In this document: positions 44,178 through 53,137 of the stretch, piece after piece
Numbering within the stretch: the stretch's first letter is position 1
Layout: the number at the start of each line of letters is the position of its first letter
From: Chitinophaga sp.
GTDB lineage: Bacteria > Bacteroidota > Bacteroidia > Chitinophagales > Chitinophagaceae
Assembly (NCBI RefSeq): GCF_017745275.1
Contig: NZ_JAGHZS010000007.1
Span: forward strand, 186,001-250,000
Reading direction: 5' to 3'
Length of the DNA: 64,000 nt
The notes under the pieces: generated by a model
Seen by the model: only the letters and a program-made list of their open reading frames with translations
What the model was told of the DNA's origin: nothing
Database searches by the model: none
Program-made: the position numbers and the translations under genes

Positions 44178-46138
44178 TAGTTCGTAAGGTTTGCTTCCAG
44201 CTGCATTATTTTTTCAAATAACTGCTCATACTGTTCATTGGCGCGGTCCAGGTATTTCTGTACGTCCTGGTATTCGCTTTCTACCTGCGCAAATTTTGCC
44301 TTGTCGTTGTAGATATCCGGCATACTTAAGCTGGCTTCCAGACCGGCTTTGCGTTCCTTTAAGCTGGCTACCTGACCTTCTACCTGCGAAAACTGTTTCT
44401 GCTGTTTTTGTAATTCGCGCTGTACTTCTTTATTGATAGCGCCTTTACCAGCTTCTACAGCAGGGGCATTATTTTGCTGACGGGTTTCTTTTTTCGTTTC
44501 GGCGTTAGCGTTAGTTTTTGCCGGCGCCTGTTGTTGAGCGGCCATTCTCTTCTTCCATTCTTCATACTCATTGTAGGTGCCTTTGAATTCCTTGATTTCG
44601 CCGTCTACAATTTCCCAGATTTTGTTGGCAGTTTGGCTCACAAAATAACGGTCGTGCGATACGAGTACCAGGCTACCATCGTATTTGTTCAGGGCGTCGA
44701 TCAGCATCTGCACGGAGTTCATGTCCAGGTGGTTCGTGGGCTCATCCAGCATCAGGAAGTTGGCCTGGCTGATGATCGTTTTGGCCAGTGCTACACGTGC
44801 TTTTTCACCTCCGGACAGGATCTTGATCTTTTTAAATACGTCATCGCCGGTGAAGAGGAAGCAACCTAATAACTGGCGCAATTCCAGTTCCGTACGGCCG
44901 CTGCCAAAGTTTTTCAGCTCATCCAGGATTTCACTGCTCATATCCAGCGATTCCAGCTGGTGCTGTGCATAGAAACTGGTGACTACATTATGGCCGGGTA
45001 TTCTTTCTCCTTCCATGGGCTCCATCCCGAAGATGATGCGGAGGAGGGTAGACTTACCCTTACCATTGGCCCCGATCAGGGCTATTTTATCGCCACGGTT
45101 GATTTCAGCGCTTGTATTTTTCAGGATTTGTATGTCACCATAGCTTTTGCTGATATTATTCAGGGTACATAAAATCTTGCCAGGTGTTTTATCAACGGTG
45201 AAGTTAATTTTGATTTTAGATGGACCATTGTCGGTTTGCTCCACGCGCTCCAGTTTATCCAGCCTTTTGGCGATACTCTGTGCCTGTGCAGCTTTTGAGG
45301 CTTTGGCCTTAAAACGTTCAATGAAGCGTTCCTGCTGACGGATATAATCCTGCTGGTTTTCGTAGGCGCGTTGTTGCATTTCGCGGCGCAATTCTTTCTC
45401 CACTTCATAGTCGGCGTAAGAGCCGGCATAGTGGTGCAACTGTTGCTGGTACACTTCCACAATCTTATTCACCATACGGTCCAGGAAGTAACGGTCGTGC
45501 GATACAATGATCACCGCGCCATTGTAACCTACCAGGTATCTCTCCAGCCATTCGATAGACGGGAGATCCAGGTGGTTCGTGGGCTCATCGAGCATGAGTA
45601 CATCCGGTTGCTGAAGGATTAAGCGGGCCAGGAGTACGCGCATGCGCCATCCACCGGAAAACTGGCTGTAGGGGCGGTCCAGGTCGGCCGTGGTAAAACC
45701 TAAGCCTTCCAGCACCTGTGCGGTTTTATGCTTCATATTATAGCCATCCAGCGCCTCAAATTCATGCAGTTTATCGCTGAATTCATGCAGCAGCTCATCG
45801 GTCTGGCTATCTTCCAGTTCTTTGGTAATGCGTTCAATATCTTTCTCCAGCTCCAGTGCTTTACCAAACGCCATCATACCTACCGTGAGAATAGATTCAT
45901 TGGTTTCAAAGCTGAGCAGGTCCTGGTTGAAGAAGCCAATCGTCAGACTTTTACTTTTATTAATACTTCCTTTGGAAATTGAATATTCCCCATTGATAAT
46001 GCGTAACAGGGTGGATTTGCCGGTACCATTTAACCCGATAAGACCTACACGGTCGCCCGGTTCTATATGCCAGGAAGAATCTTCCAGTATCACCCTGGAT
46101 CCAAACTCAAACGTAATGTCCTGTAATGCGATCAACAT
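44177..46138 (-). CDS. ABC-F family ATPase (ribosome-associated)
   Basis: A 653-aa soluble protein with two ABC domains and no membrane part. Walker A 1 is GLNGTGKST, signature 1 FSGGWRMR, Walker B 1 VLMLDEPTNHLD. Walker A 2 is GANGKGKST, signature 2 LSGGEKARVAL, Walker B 2 FLMLDEPTNHLD. The linker between the domains (about 240-310, rich in RQQERFIERFKAKASKA) is the P-site tRNA interaction motif region. The C-terminus is a Lys/Gln-rich coiled coil (about 560-650). Family members (Uup/YbiT/EttA type) act on the ribosomal E site; which subtype this is cannot be settled here. Confidence 0.93.
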   Translation of the reverse strand: MLIALQDITFEFGSRVILEDSSWHIEPGDRVGLIGLNGTGKSTLLRIINGEYSISKGSINKSKSLTIGFFNQDLLSFETNESILTVGMMAFGKALELEKDIERITKELEDSQTDELLHEFSDKLHEFEALDGYNMKHKTAQVLEGLGFTTADLDRPYSQFSGGWRMRVLLARLILQQPDVLMLDEPTNHLDLPSIEWLERYLVGYNGAVIIVSHDRYFLDRMVNKIVEVYQQQLHHYAGSYADYEVEKELRREMQQRAYENQQDYIRQQERFIERFKAKASKAAQAQSIAKRLDKLERVEQTDNGPSKIKINFTVDKTPGKILCTLNNISKSYGDIQILKNTSAEINRGDKIALIGANGKGKSTLLRIIFGMEPMEGERIPGHNVVTSFYAQHQLESLDMSSEILDELKNFGSGRTELELRQLLGCFLFTGDDVFKKIKILSGGEKARVALAKTIISQANFLMLDEPTNHLDMNSVQMLIDALNKYDGSLVLVSHDRYFVSQTANKIWEIVDGEIKEFKGTYNEYEEWKKRMAAQQQAPAKTNANAETKKETRQQNNAPAVEAGKGAINKEVQRELQKQQKQFSQVEGQVASLKERKAGLEASLSMPDIYNDKAKFAQVESEYQDVQKYLDRANEQYEQLFEKIMQLEANLTN

Positions 46139-46169
46139 AAAAAATAAAAAAAATTGAATAAAAAACGTG

Positions 46170-46177
46170 CAAAGTTA
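46170..46177 (-). promoter_or_regulatory. Promoter -7 box of the ABC-F gene
   Basis: On the minus strand TAACTTTG, an exact TAnnTTTG match, about 31 bases upstream of the ATG at 46138. Confidence 0.7.
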
Positions 46178-46228
46178 AGGATAAATGTCCGGATTTGTCC
46201 CTTTGCGTGCAAATCCGCGGTATTTATT

Positions 46229-46236
46229 TAGTTTTG
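46229..46236 (+). promoter_or_regulatory. Promoter -7 box of the DUF3347 lipoprotein gene
   Basis: TAGTTTTG, an exact TAnnTTTG match 17 bases before the ATG at 46254. It decides that start over the earlier in-frame codon at 46185. Confidence 0.7.
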
Positions 46237-46253
46237 CTTCAAAGCACAAAATT

Positions 46254-46838
46254 ATGAATTTTAAAGTATGCGTTCCCGTTGGCCTGGCAATGCTCCTGAC
46301 TTCCCTGTTAGCCTGCCACCAGCAAGCCCCGGAGGAGAAAGAAGCAGTTAACGCTTCTGTAGCTTTACAGGCACCTTATAGCCAGGTATTTTACGATTCG
46401 CTGACGAATACAATGCTTGCCTATTACGAGCTGACAGATGCGCTGGTTCAGGCCGACAGTAGCCGCGCCAATACGCTCGCCGCAGCGGTGAAAGGGCATA
46501 TCGATAGTTTGCCGGTATCACTATTACAGATGGATAGCAGCCACCTGGCCGAAATAACCGGTATTACCGGCAGTATCAGCGCAGAACTGGCCGGGTTTGA
46601 AGGAGAAACCGGGCTGGAAGGCAAACGGAGCTCCTTTCAGATGGTATCCGACATGTTATTTGATCTTGTTAAGAATACCGGGTTAAAAGGAGATACCATT
46701 TATCACCAGTTCTGCCCCATGGCTTTTGACGATAAAGGTGCCTACTGGCTTAGTAACAAAGCTGCTATACAGAATCCTTACTTCGGCCATAAAATGCTCA
46801 CCTGCGGGGAAACAAGGGATACTTTAATCTATAAATAA
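46254..46838 (+). CDS. DUF3347-type lipoprotein
   Basis: A 194-aa lipoprotein. The ATG at 46254 gives MNFKVCVPVGLAMLLTSLLAC with lipobox SLLAC (Cys21). A helical middle region (about 40-145) is followed by the DUF3347-type end with FCPMAFDDKGAYWLS and NPYFGHKMLTCGE. That CPM...NPYFGxxMLxCG block is what I know from Bacteroidota proteins tied to heavy-metal efflux, where it can be fused to CusB-like adaptors. Two cysteines and two methionines there could bind Cu(I)/Ag(I). Its closeness to the metal-efflux cluster (one gene away) supports a metal-handling role; this is inference. Confidence 0.78.
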   Translation: MNFKVCVPVGLAMLLTSLLACHQQAPEEKEAVNASVALQAPYSQVFYDSLTNTMLAYYELTDALVQADSSRANTLAAAVKGHIDSLPVSLLQMDSSHLAEITGITGSISAELAGFEGETGLEGKRSSFQMVSDMLFDLVKNTGLKGDTIYHQFCPMAFDDKGAYWLSNKAAIQNPYFGHKMLTCGETRDTLIYK

Positions 46839-46843
46839 GTTGT

Positions 46844-46903
46844 CGTTAAATCATGAACAGTAAATCGTAAATTACCCTGGTATTTGCTGTTCATGATTTA
46901 ACG
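46844..46903. repeat. Intergenic hairpin before the TonB receptor (element F)
   Basis: 17-bp perfect arms CGTTAAATCATGAACAG (46844-46860) and 46887-46903, extendable by a G-T pair and AAAT/ATTT. It fills the whole space between two same-strand genes and ends 2 bp before the next ATG. The AAATCAT/AAATCGT units recall the other heptad palindromes. Possible terminator or attenuator and mask of the downstream start. Confidence 0.75.
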
Positions 46904-46905
46904 GT

Positions 46906-49269
46906 ATGATCAAACGATATGGTCCCTTTTTACTGTTTCTCTACTGCCTATGTGCCTTTAATGGCGTACAGGGACAGCAATATACCATCAGTGGCTTCAT
47001 AAAAGACAGTACCAACGGCGAATCCCTGCCTGGCGCCACCATACAGGTGCTGCATTCCTCCAACGGGGTACATACCAATAATTACGGTTTTTATTCTATT
47101 ACCCTCCCTGCCGGCAACTATATCCTGCTGTATTCTTTCCTGGGATATGAATCCAAAGCCATTGCTTTTACGCTGAAAGAAGATATGACCCAGCACCTGG
47201 AGTTATACCCGCGTTCCTACCAGGCAAAAGAAGTGGTGATCACCGACAAACGAAAAGATGCCAACGTAAAAAGTACAGACATGGGTAAGGCGGAGCTGAC
47301 CGCCTTGCAGGTAAAGAAACTGCCGGCCCTGATGGGAGAGGTGGATGTACTCAAGGCCTTGCAGTTGATGCCTGGCGTACAGGCCGCCGGCGAGGGGAAC
47401 GCCGGGTTTTATGTGCGCGGCGGTGGCCCCGATCAAAACCTCATATTGCTGGATGAGGCGCCCGTATACAATACCGGCCACCTCTTTGGTTTCTTCTCTG
47501 TATTTAATGCTGATGCCATCCGGAATACCACCCTCATTAAAGGCGGAATGCCCGCCAATTACGGCGGCCGGATATCTTCTGTAGTGGATATAGCCATGAA
47601 AGAAGGGAATAATAAAAATTTTCAGGGAGAAGGAGGAATAGGACTCATCTCTTCCCGGCTCTCTTTCCAGGGCCCACTGAAAAAAGACAAGGCCTCGTTT
47701 ATTGTCAGCGGCAGGCGCACCTATATAGATCTCATCACCAAACCCTTTATCAATAACACTTCGTATAAGGGATCGGGTTATTACTTCTATGACCTGAACC
47801 TGAAAATGAACTACATCTTTTCTGATAAGGATCGCGTATACCTGAGCGGATATATTGGGAAAGACGTATTTAGCTTTAATAACAAGGATCGTACGTTCAA
47901 CGTCAAAATCCCCTGGGGTAATGCCACGGCTACACTGCGCTGGAATCACGTGTTCAATAAAAAGCTTTTTGCCAACACCTCCCTGTTGTACAATGATTAC
48001 AAATTTCAATTCAGCGCCCTGCAGAATAATTTTGATCTGCGGCTATCCTCCGGTATCAGTGATCTCAACGTGAAAACAGATATCGATTATTATCCTCACA
48101 TCAGCCATCACATTAAATTCGGTGGCAACTATATTCACCACACCTTTACGCCGTCTACTATTTCGGGGAACCAGGACAGCACAAAGTTTTCGCCGGAGAA
48201 TGCATTTAAGAAATATGCCCATGAGGTAGCGCTCTATGTTATGGACGACTGGGAAATATCGCCGCACCTGCAACTCAATGCAGGCGTACGTTTTAGCGGT
48301 TTTATGCAGATTGGTCCCTATACGCGCTATCACCGCGACGAGGCCGGCAACAAAACAGACAGCACTGTGTACAGAAGGGGAGAGTCTGTAGTAAGCTATG
48401 GAGGCCTGGAGCCAAGGATGATCCTGCGTTGGTCCTGGAACGACAAGAGCTCCATCAAGGCCGCGGTAACCCGCAACTATCAGTTCATTCACCTGGTATC
48501 CAATGCAGGCACCACGTTGCCTACGGATGTGTGGGTGCCCAGTACCTATGTGGTAAAGCCGCAGCAGTCGTGGCAATACAGCGCAGGCTACTTCCGCAAT
48601 TTTAAGGACAATACCTATGAAGCCTCTGCGGAAATCTATTATAAAGACATGCAACACCAGATCGAGTACCGGGAAGGTTATACGCCCAACCTGAATGATC
48701 CGGAGCGGGACTTTGTATTTGGCAAGGGATGGGCATATGGCATGGAATTATTCCTGAATAAAAAGAAAGGACGGTTTACTGGCTGGCTGGGCTATACGCT
48801 GGCCTGGACCTGGCGCAAGTTCCCGGACTTAAATGATGGCAAACCTTATCCGGCGAAGTATGATCGCCGTCATGATCTGGCGCTGGTAGGCACTTACGAA
48901 TGGAACAAGCATTGGACTTTTTCGGGCATATTTATTTACGGTACAGGTAACACCACTACATTGCCGGAAAAATTCTACTTCATGGAAACCACGCTGGTGC
49001 AGGATTACGGCAACATCAACGGTTATCGCATGGCAGCGTATCACCGGCTGGATTTGTCGGCTACCTACACGCCAACACCTAAGAAGCCGAACCGGCGAAT
49101 CAAAAGCAGCTGGTCATTTTCTATCTACAATGTGTACAATAGAAAAAATCCTTATTTCATTTACCTGGATCAAACGGGAAGTGCGCTGGATGGGACATTA
49201 AAGGTGGACGCAAAACAGGTGTCTTTATTTCCGGTTATACCGTCTGTGACGTATAATTTCAAGTTTTAA
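46906..49269 (+). CDS. TonB-dependent receptor with carboxypeptidase-like domain
   Basis: A 787-aa outer-membrane receptor. Signal peptide (cut near GVQGQQ). CarboxypepD_reg-like domain (YTISGFIKDSTNGESLPGATIQVL). Plug with VKKLPALMGEVDVLKALQLMPGVQAAGEGNAGFYVRGGGPDQNL, and a barrel of about 550 residues ending in VIPSVTYNFKF. The GEVDVLKALQLMPGV plug and short length place it in the FecA/CirA-like, SusD-less subgroup common in Bacteroidota. Substrate unknown. With a DUF3347 protein and a metal exporter upstream, a metal-related ligand is possible but unproved. The start lies directly behind the hairpin at 46844-46903. Confidence 0.92.
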   Translation: MIKRYGPFLLFLYCLCAFNGVQGQQYTISGFIKDSTNGESLPGATIQVLHSSNGVHTNNYGFYSITLPAGNYILLYSFLGYESKAIAFTLKEDMTQHLELYPRSYQAKEVVITDKRKDANVKSTDMGKAELTALQVKKLPALMGEVDVLKALQLMPGVQAAGEGNAGFYVRGGGPDQNLILLDEAPVYNTGHLFGFFSVFNADAIRNTTLIKGGMPANYGGRISSVVDIAMKEGNNKNFQGEGGIGLISSRLSFQGPLKKDKASFIVSGRRTYIDLITKPFINNTSYKGSGYYFYDLNLKMNYIFSDKDRVYLSGYIGKDVFSFNNKDRTFNVKIPWGNATATLRWNHVFNKKLFANTSLLYNDYKFQFSALQNNFDLRLSSGISDLNVKTDIDYYPHISHHIKFGGNYIHHTFTPSTISGNQDSTKFSPENAFKKYAHEVALYVMDDWEISPHLQLNAGVRFSGFMQIGPYTRYHRDEAGNKTDSTVYRRGESVVSYGGLEPRMILRWSWNDKSSIKAAVTRNYQFIHLVSNAGTTLPTDVWVPSTYVVKPQQSWQYSAGYFRNFKDNTYEASAEIYYKDMQHQIEYREGYTPNLNDPERDFVFGKGWAYGMELFLNKKKGRFTGWLGYTLAWTWRKFPDLNDGKPYPAKYDRRHDLALVGTYEWNKHWTFSGIFIYGTGNTTTLPEKFYFMETTLVQDYGNINGYRMAAYHRLDLSATYTPTPKKPNRRIKSSWSFSIYNVYNRKNPYFIYLDQTGSALDGTLKVDAKQVSLFPVIPSVTYNFKF

Positions 49270-49352
49270 ATACGATGGAAGCTTTAAGCAGAATAGAGGT
49301 GGACGGAATATACAATGGGTCGGACATACTAAATAGATCGGACATACAGGTT

Positions 49353-49736
49353 TTACTTAAACACTCCCATTAATCTTAACAGGGTGAAGATAGTGCCAGT
49401 GAGGATAAGAAACTGATAAAGGCTTGCGTGAAAGATACTTTTAGTCAACGCCTTTTCACTCTGATGTATGGCATCCTTTAGTCCGGATTGCACTGCAGCT
49501 AATTCGGTCTTTGTTGCCATGAGATCAAGTCTGACTGAAACCCCATGAATTTCCTGCTTAAGTTCATTTTTCATGTTTAACATTTCGTCTTTTGTTGCAA
49601 ATGAGTCGAACTTGCCAGATGTTTTTTTGTCAAAAAAATCATCCAAAGCAATGACTGCTTCCAATGCCCTTTCATCCGGCATATGCATGTCTTTTCGGAA
49701 AATGTCATAAATCTTTAAACTTCCAATTGTGTTCAT
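49353..49736 (-). CDS. Small coiled-coil, tail-anchored membrane protein, unknown
   Basis: A 127-aa protein (start ATG 49736; a longer frame to 49793 adds 19 non-conserved-looking residues). The N-terminus MNTIGSLKIYDIFRKDMHMPDERA is clearly related to the start of the next gene (LKLYNTMTKDLYVPEDKA). The middle (35-95) is an amphipathic coiled coil (MLNMKNELKQEIHGVSVRLDL, TKTELAAVQSGL), as in DUF1640-like proteins. One C-terminal transmembrane helix covers about 103-122 (YQFLILTGTIFTLLRLMGVF). No enzymatic motif; function unknown. Confidence 0.6.
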   Translation of the reverse strand: MNTIGSLKIYDIFRKDMHMPDERALEAVIALDDFFDKKTSGKFDSFATKDEMLNMKNELKQEIHGVSVRLDLMATKTELAAVQSGLKDAIHQSEKALTKSIFHASLYQFLILTGTIFTLLRLMGVFK

Positions 49737-49841
49737 GTGTAATTGATTTTTATTACAAAATAAAATTAAACTATTTCTGTTTTCGACATTCAATAATTAA
49801 CAGATATCTTTTTTAACTATATTATTCTTTTGTTTAACGAA

Positions 49842-50108
49842 TCATTTCTTTATTAATAACATCAAAAATAAAATGGCAATAAGCGTCATGAGTGCAGTAC
49901 TTATAAATACGCTTAAGGCTTGCGTCCAGAAAAGGCGTTCGCCTTTACGTTTGATGTTTGCAGCTTCCACGGTCGTAATTAATTTATTACCTGCAATTGG
50001 ATATCCCGCATTTTCATAAACCATCATCAACAATTCCTTCGCCTTATCTTCCGGCACATATAAATCCTTCGTCATTGTGTTGTACAGTTTTAAATAATTC
50101 CTGATCAT
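49842..50108 (-). CDS. Small membrane protein, paralogue of its neighbour, unknown
   Basis: An 88-aa protein. The N-terminal ~35 residues (IRNYLKLYNTMTKDLYVPEDKAKELL) share the pattern LKxYxxxxKDxxxPxxxA with the 49353-49736 product. A short polar middle is followed by one C-terminal transmembrane helix (about 64-86, ALSVFISTALMTLIAILFLMLLI). It lies upstream of that gene on the same strand, 105 bp apart, so the two may be an operon of diverged duplicates. Function unknown. Confidence 0.55.
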   Translation of the reverse strand: MIRNYLKLYNTMTKDLYVPEDKAKELLMMVYENAGYPIAGNKLITTVEAANIKRKGERLFWTQALSVFISTALMTLIAILFLMLLIKK

Positions 50109-50292
50109 AAAATATAATACTTTTAGTTTATAAACGTAAAAATAGCACCTTTTTCAACTGAACTCACACCGCTGTATAAATATTTATTTTTAAAATCCTT
50201 TAATTCAATCACATCGTTATCAAAAAAGCTAACGAACTATTTCTTAACTTCGCAAACATTTTATAAAGGAAATATAGCCCATATGAAAAAGT

Positions 50293-52254
50293 ATGGAGCT
50301 AACAGCAAAACGTATGATAAATATCACTTTTCCGGATGGCGCAGTTCGTCAGTATGAACCAGGAGTAACTGCATTGGACATTGCCAAATCCATCAGCGAG
50401 GGATTGGCACGCAAAGTATTGGCTGCTAATGTTAATGGGCAGGTAGTTGACGCTACGCGCCCGATTATGACGGATAGCACGCTGCAACTGCTCACGTGGG
50501 TGGACAAAGATGGTAAGGCTACGATGTGGCATTCCTCCGCGCACCTTATGGCAGAAGCCCTGGAAGCCCTGTACCCCGGTGTGAAACTGGGTTATGGCCC
50601 CTCTATTGAAAATGGATTCTATTACGATATTGATTTAGGTGATCGCACCATTTCGGAAGAAGACCTGAAAAAGGTAGAAGCCAAAATGGTGGAATTAGCT
50701 AAACAGAATAGTGTGTATGTGCGTAAAGAAGTCAGCAAAGCAGATGCCCTGGCTTACTTTACAGAGAAAGGCGACCAGTACAAACTGGAAACCATCGGTG
50801 AACTGGCAGATGGTAACATCACTTTCTACACGCAGGGAGGATTTACAGATTTGTGTCGTGGCCCGCATATCCCCAACACCGGCTTTATCAAATCCATCAA
50901 GCTCCTCAGCATCGCAGGTGCTTATTGGCGCGGTAGTGAGAAAAATAAGATGCTGACCCGCATCTATGGTATCACTTTCCCGAACCAGAAAGAACTGGAC
51001 GAGTACCTCACCCTGATCGAGGAAGCGAAGAAACGCGATCACCGCAAGCTGGGTAAAGAACTGGAGTTGTTCGCCTTCTCTGAGAAGGTAGGACTGGGAC
51101 TGCCTATGTGGTTGCCCAAAGGAGCTATGCTGCGTGAACGGCTGCAACGTTTCCTCCAGGAAGCACAAATTGAAAGTGGCTACCTGCCGGTAGTAACACC
51201 GCATATCGGTAATAAAAATCTCTACATCACTTCCGGTCACTACGAGAAGTATGGTAAGGATAGCTTTCAGCCAATCTCCACACCGGAAGAAGGTGAGGAG
51301 TTCATGCTGAAACCCATGAACTGCCCGCATCACTGCGAACTGTATAAAGTAGCGCCTAAGTCGTACAAAGACTTACCGGTGCGTTTCGCGGAATTCGGTA
51401 CCGTGTATCGTTACGAGCAACATGGTGAACTGCATGGATTAACCCGTGTAAGAGGATTTACCCAGGACGATGCCCACTTATTCTGTCGTCCGGACCAGGT
51501 GAAGGAAGAGTTCCAGAAAGTAATTGACCTGGTAATGTATGTATTCAATAGCCTGAGCTTTACAGAATTCACTGCACAGATTTCCCTGCGTCACCAGACC
51601 GAACGAGCCAAATACATTGGTTCTGAAGAAAACTGGGAGCTGGCAGAACAAGCTATTATTGAGTCTGCCGCCGAGAAAGGATTGAACACGGTGATCGAAT
51701 ACGATGAAGCTGCGTTCTATGGTCCAAAGCTCGACTTCATGGTGAAAGATGCGCTGGGCCGTAAATGGCAGCTGGGAACCATCCAGGTGGATTACAACCT
51801 GCCAGAGCGTTTTGACCTGGAATACATCGGCGCGGATAACCAGAAACACCGTCCGGTAATGATTCACCGTGCGCCATTTGGATCACTGGAAAGATTCATT
51901 GCCGTACTGATCGAGCATTGCGCAGGTAAATTCCCGCTGTGGTTAGCACCTACCCAGGTGAAAATCCTGCCTATCAGCGATAAGAGCCAGGACTATGCAG
52001 AAAAAGTAGCAGAATTGCTAAAAAAAGCGGAAATTCGCGCTGAAATAGATGACAGAAGCGAAAAAATCGGTAAAAAGATCCGGGAAGCAGAGCTGGCAAA
52101 AATTCCGTACATGCTCGTACTTGGTGAAAAAGAAGCAGCCGATAATGTAGTAGCCGTTCGTCGTCAATCTAAAGGAGATCTCGGAACCATGTCGCTCGAA
52201 GCATTTACAGCTTTGATCAACGAAGAAGTGGCCAACCGGAAGCCATTAGAATAA
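50293..52254 (+). CDS. thrS: Threonyl-tRNA synthetase
   Basis: A 653-aa class II aminoacyl-tRNA synthetase that charges tRNA-Thr. The TGS domain is at about 8-68 (INITFPDGAVRQYEPG). The editing domain is at about 75-235 with the SxxHxxxxA-type motif WHSSAHLMAEAL. The class II catalytic core has the zinc Cys in LKPMNCPHHCELY, motif 2 RFAEFGTVYRYEQHGELHGLTRVRGFTQDDAH and motif 3 MIHRAPFGSLERFIAVLIEH. The anticodon-binding domain is at about 545-645. Start 50293 or the in-frame ATG at 50314, which matches the length of other ThrRS N-termini. A TAACTTCG box at 50245-50252 is probably the promoter. infC follows. Confidence 0.97.
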   Translation: MELTAKRMINITFPDGAVRQYEPGVTALDIAKSISEGLARKVLAANVNGQVVDATRPIMTDSTLQLLTWVDKDGKATMWHSSAHLMAEALEALYPGVKLGYGPSIENGFYYDIDLGDRTISEEDLKKVEAKMVELAKQNSVYVRKEVSKADALAYFTEKGDQYKLETIGELADGNITFYTQGGFTDLCRGPHIPNTGFIKSIKLLSIAGAYWRGSEKNKMLTRIYGITFPNQKELDEYLTLIEEAKKRDHRKLGKELELFAFSEKVGLGLPMWLPKGAMLRERLQRFLQEAQIESGYLPVVTPHIGNKNLYITSGHYEKYGKDSFQPISTPEEGEEFMLKPMNCPHHCELYKVAPKSYKDLPVRFAEFGTVYRYEQHGELHGLTRVRGFTQDDAHLFCRPDQVKEEFQKVIDLVMYVFNSLSFTEFTAQISLRHQTERAKYIGSEENWELAEQAIIESAAEKGLNTVIEYDEAAFYGPKLDFMVKDALGRKWQLGTIQVDYNLPERFDLEYIGADNQKHRPVMIHRAPFGSLERFIAVLIEHCAGKFPLWLAPTQVKILPISDKSQDYAEKVAELLKKAEIRAEIDDRSEKIGKKIREAELAKIPYMLVLGEKEAADNVVAVRRQSKGDLGTMSLEAFTALINEEVANRKPLE

Positions 52255-52338
52255 CGAAGTAAATAAATGTGGAAAAAAGGTATATAAAACAATGAACATT
52301 ACTTAATTGAGGTATGTTTATTGCTGGAATTTTCCTCT

Positions 52339-52346
52339 TATTTTTG
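52339..52346 (+). promoter_or_regulatory. Promoter -7 box of infC
   Basis: TATTTTTG, an exact TAnnTTTG match, 80 bases upstream of the ATG at 52427. It shows infC can be transcribed apart from thrS and argues against the in-frame start at 52307. Confidence 0.65.
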
Positions 52347-52360
52347 TAAATATTGTTTTT

Positions 52361-52390
52361 GGTCCATGGACGATATGTGGACCATGGACT
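52361..52390 (+). repeat. Hairpin in the infC leader (GGTCCATGG type)
   Basis: 8-bp arms GTCCATGG (52362-52369) and CCATGGAC (52382-52389) around a 12-nt loop. The GGTCCAT/GGACCAT units look like a short member of the heptad-palindrome group. It lies 37 bases before the infC start and could affect its translation. Confidence 0.55.
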
Positions 52391-52426
52391 AACCGGACAA
52401 TTTATCAATTAATTTTAATTTTCTTA

Positions 52427-53116
52427 ATGCAACAAAGACCCAGACCAAGTTTTGGCGGTAACAACAACAACCGGGGCAGAAACCCCAATTTCCGCAGAGA
52501 ACAACAACAAGAACATCGTACCAACAGGATGATACGCGTCCCAGAGGTAAGACTTGTAGGTGAAAACATTGAGGTAGGTGTCTACAGAACTGAGGAGGCG
52601 TTGAGAATGGCGGAGGAACAAGGTTTAGACCTGGTTGAAATTTCTCCGAATGCCGTGCCCCCCGTTTGCCGGATCATCGACTACAACAAATTCCTTTACG
52701 AAAAGAAGAAGAAGGAAAAGGAAATGAAGGCGAAGGCACACAAAAGCGAAGTGAAAGAAATTCGTTTTACGCCTAACACCGATGACCATGACTTCGACTT
52801 TAAAGCCAAGCATGCTGAAAGCTTCCTGAAAGACGGTAACAAGGTGAAAACCTATGTACAGTTTAAAGGCCGTGCGATCATGTTTAAAGAGCGTGGCGAG
52901 TTGATTCTTCTGAAGTTCGCTGAAAGACTGGCAGAAGTAGGTGGTTTGGAAAGTATGCCTACCATGGAAGGTAAGCGTATGATCGCCATCTTCGCGCCTA
53001 AAGCGGCTAAGAAGAAAGAAAAGGAACCTAAGGAACCAAGAGAACCAAGGGAGCCAAGAGAACCTAAGGCGCCTGTTACACCACCTGCAGCTGATGCAGA
53101 CGATGCTAACGCGTAA
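52427..53116 (+). CDS. infC: Translation initiation factor IF-3
   Basis: A 229-aa factor that binds the 30S subunit and checks start-codon selection. IF3-N covers about 28-95 (TNRMIRVPEVRLVGENIEVG, GLDLVEISPNAVPPVCRIIDYNKFLYE). IF3-C covers about 105-190 (KEIRFTPNTDDHDFDFKAKHAESFL, HPG-type region replaced by MPTMEGKRMIAIFAPK). Two additions typical of Bacteroidota are present: an Asn/Arg/Gln-rich N-terminus (SFGGNNNNRGRNPNFRREQQ) and a C-terminal KEPREPREP repeat tail. I chose the ATG at 52427; the frame is open to 52307, but the TATTTTTG promoter and non-coding hairpin lie in that stretch. rpmI and rplT, which often follow infC, are absent. Confidence 0.95.
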   Translation: MQQRPRPSFGGNNNNRGRNPNFRREQQQEHRTNRMIRVPEVRLVGENIEVGVYRTEEALRMAEEQGLDLVEISPNAVPPVCRIIDYNKFLYEKKKKEKEMKAKAHKSEVKEIRFTPNTDDHDFDFKAKHAESFLKDGNKVKTYVQFKGRAIMFKERGELILLKFAERLAEVGGLESMPTMEGKRMIAIFAPKAAKKKEKEPKEPREPREPREPKAPVTPPAADADDANA

Positions 53117-53137
53117 CTTTTGGCGATATATCTTAAC

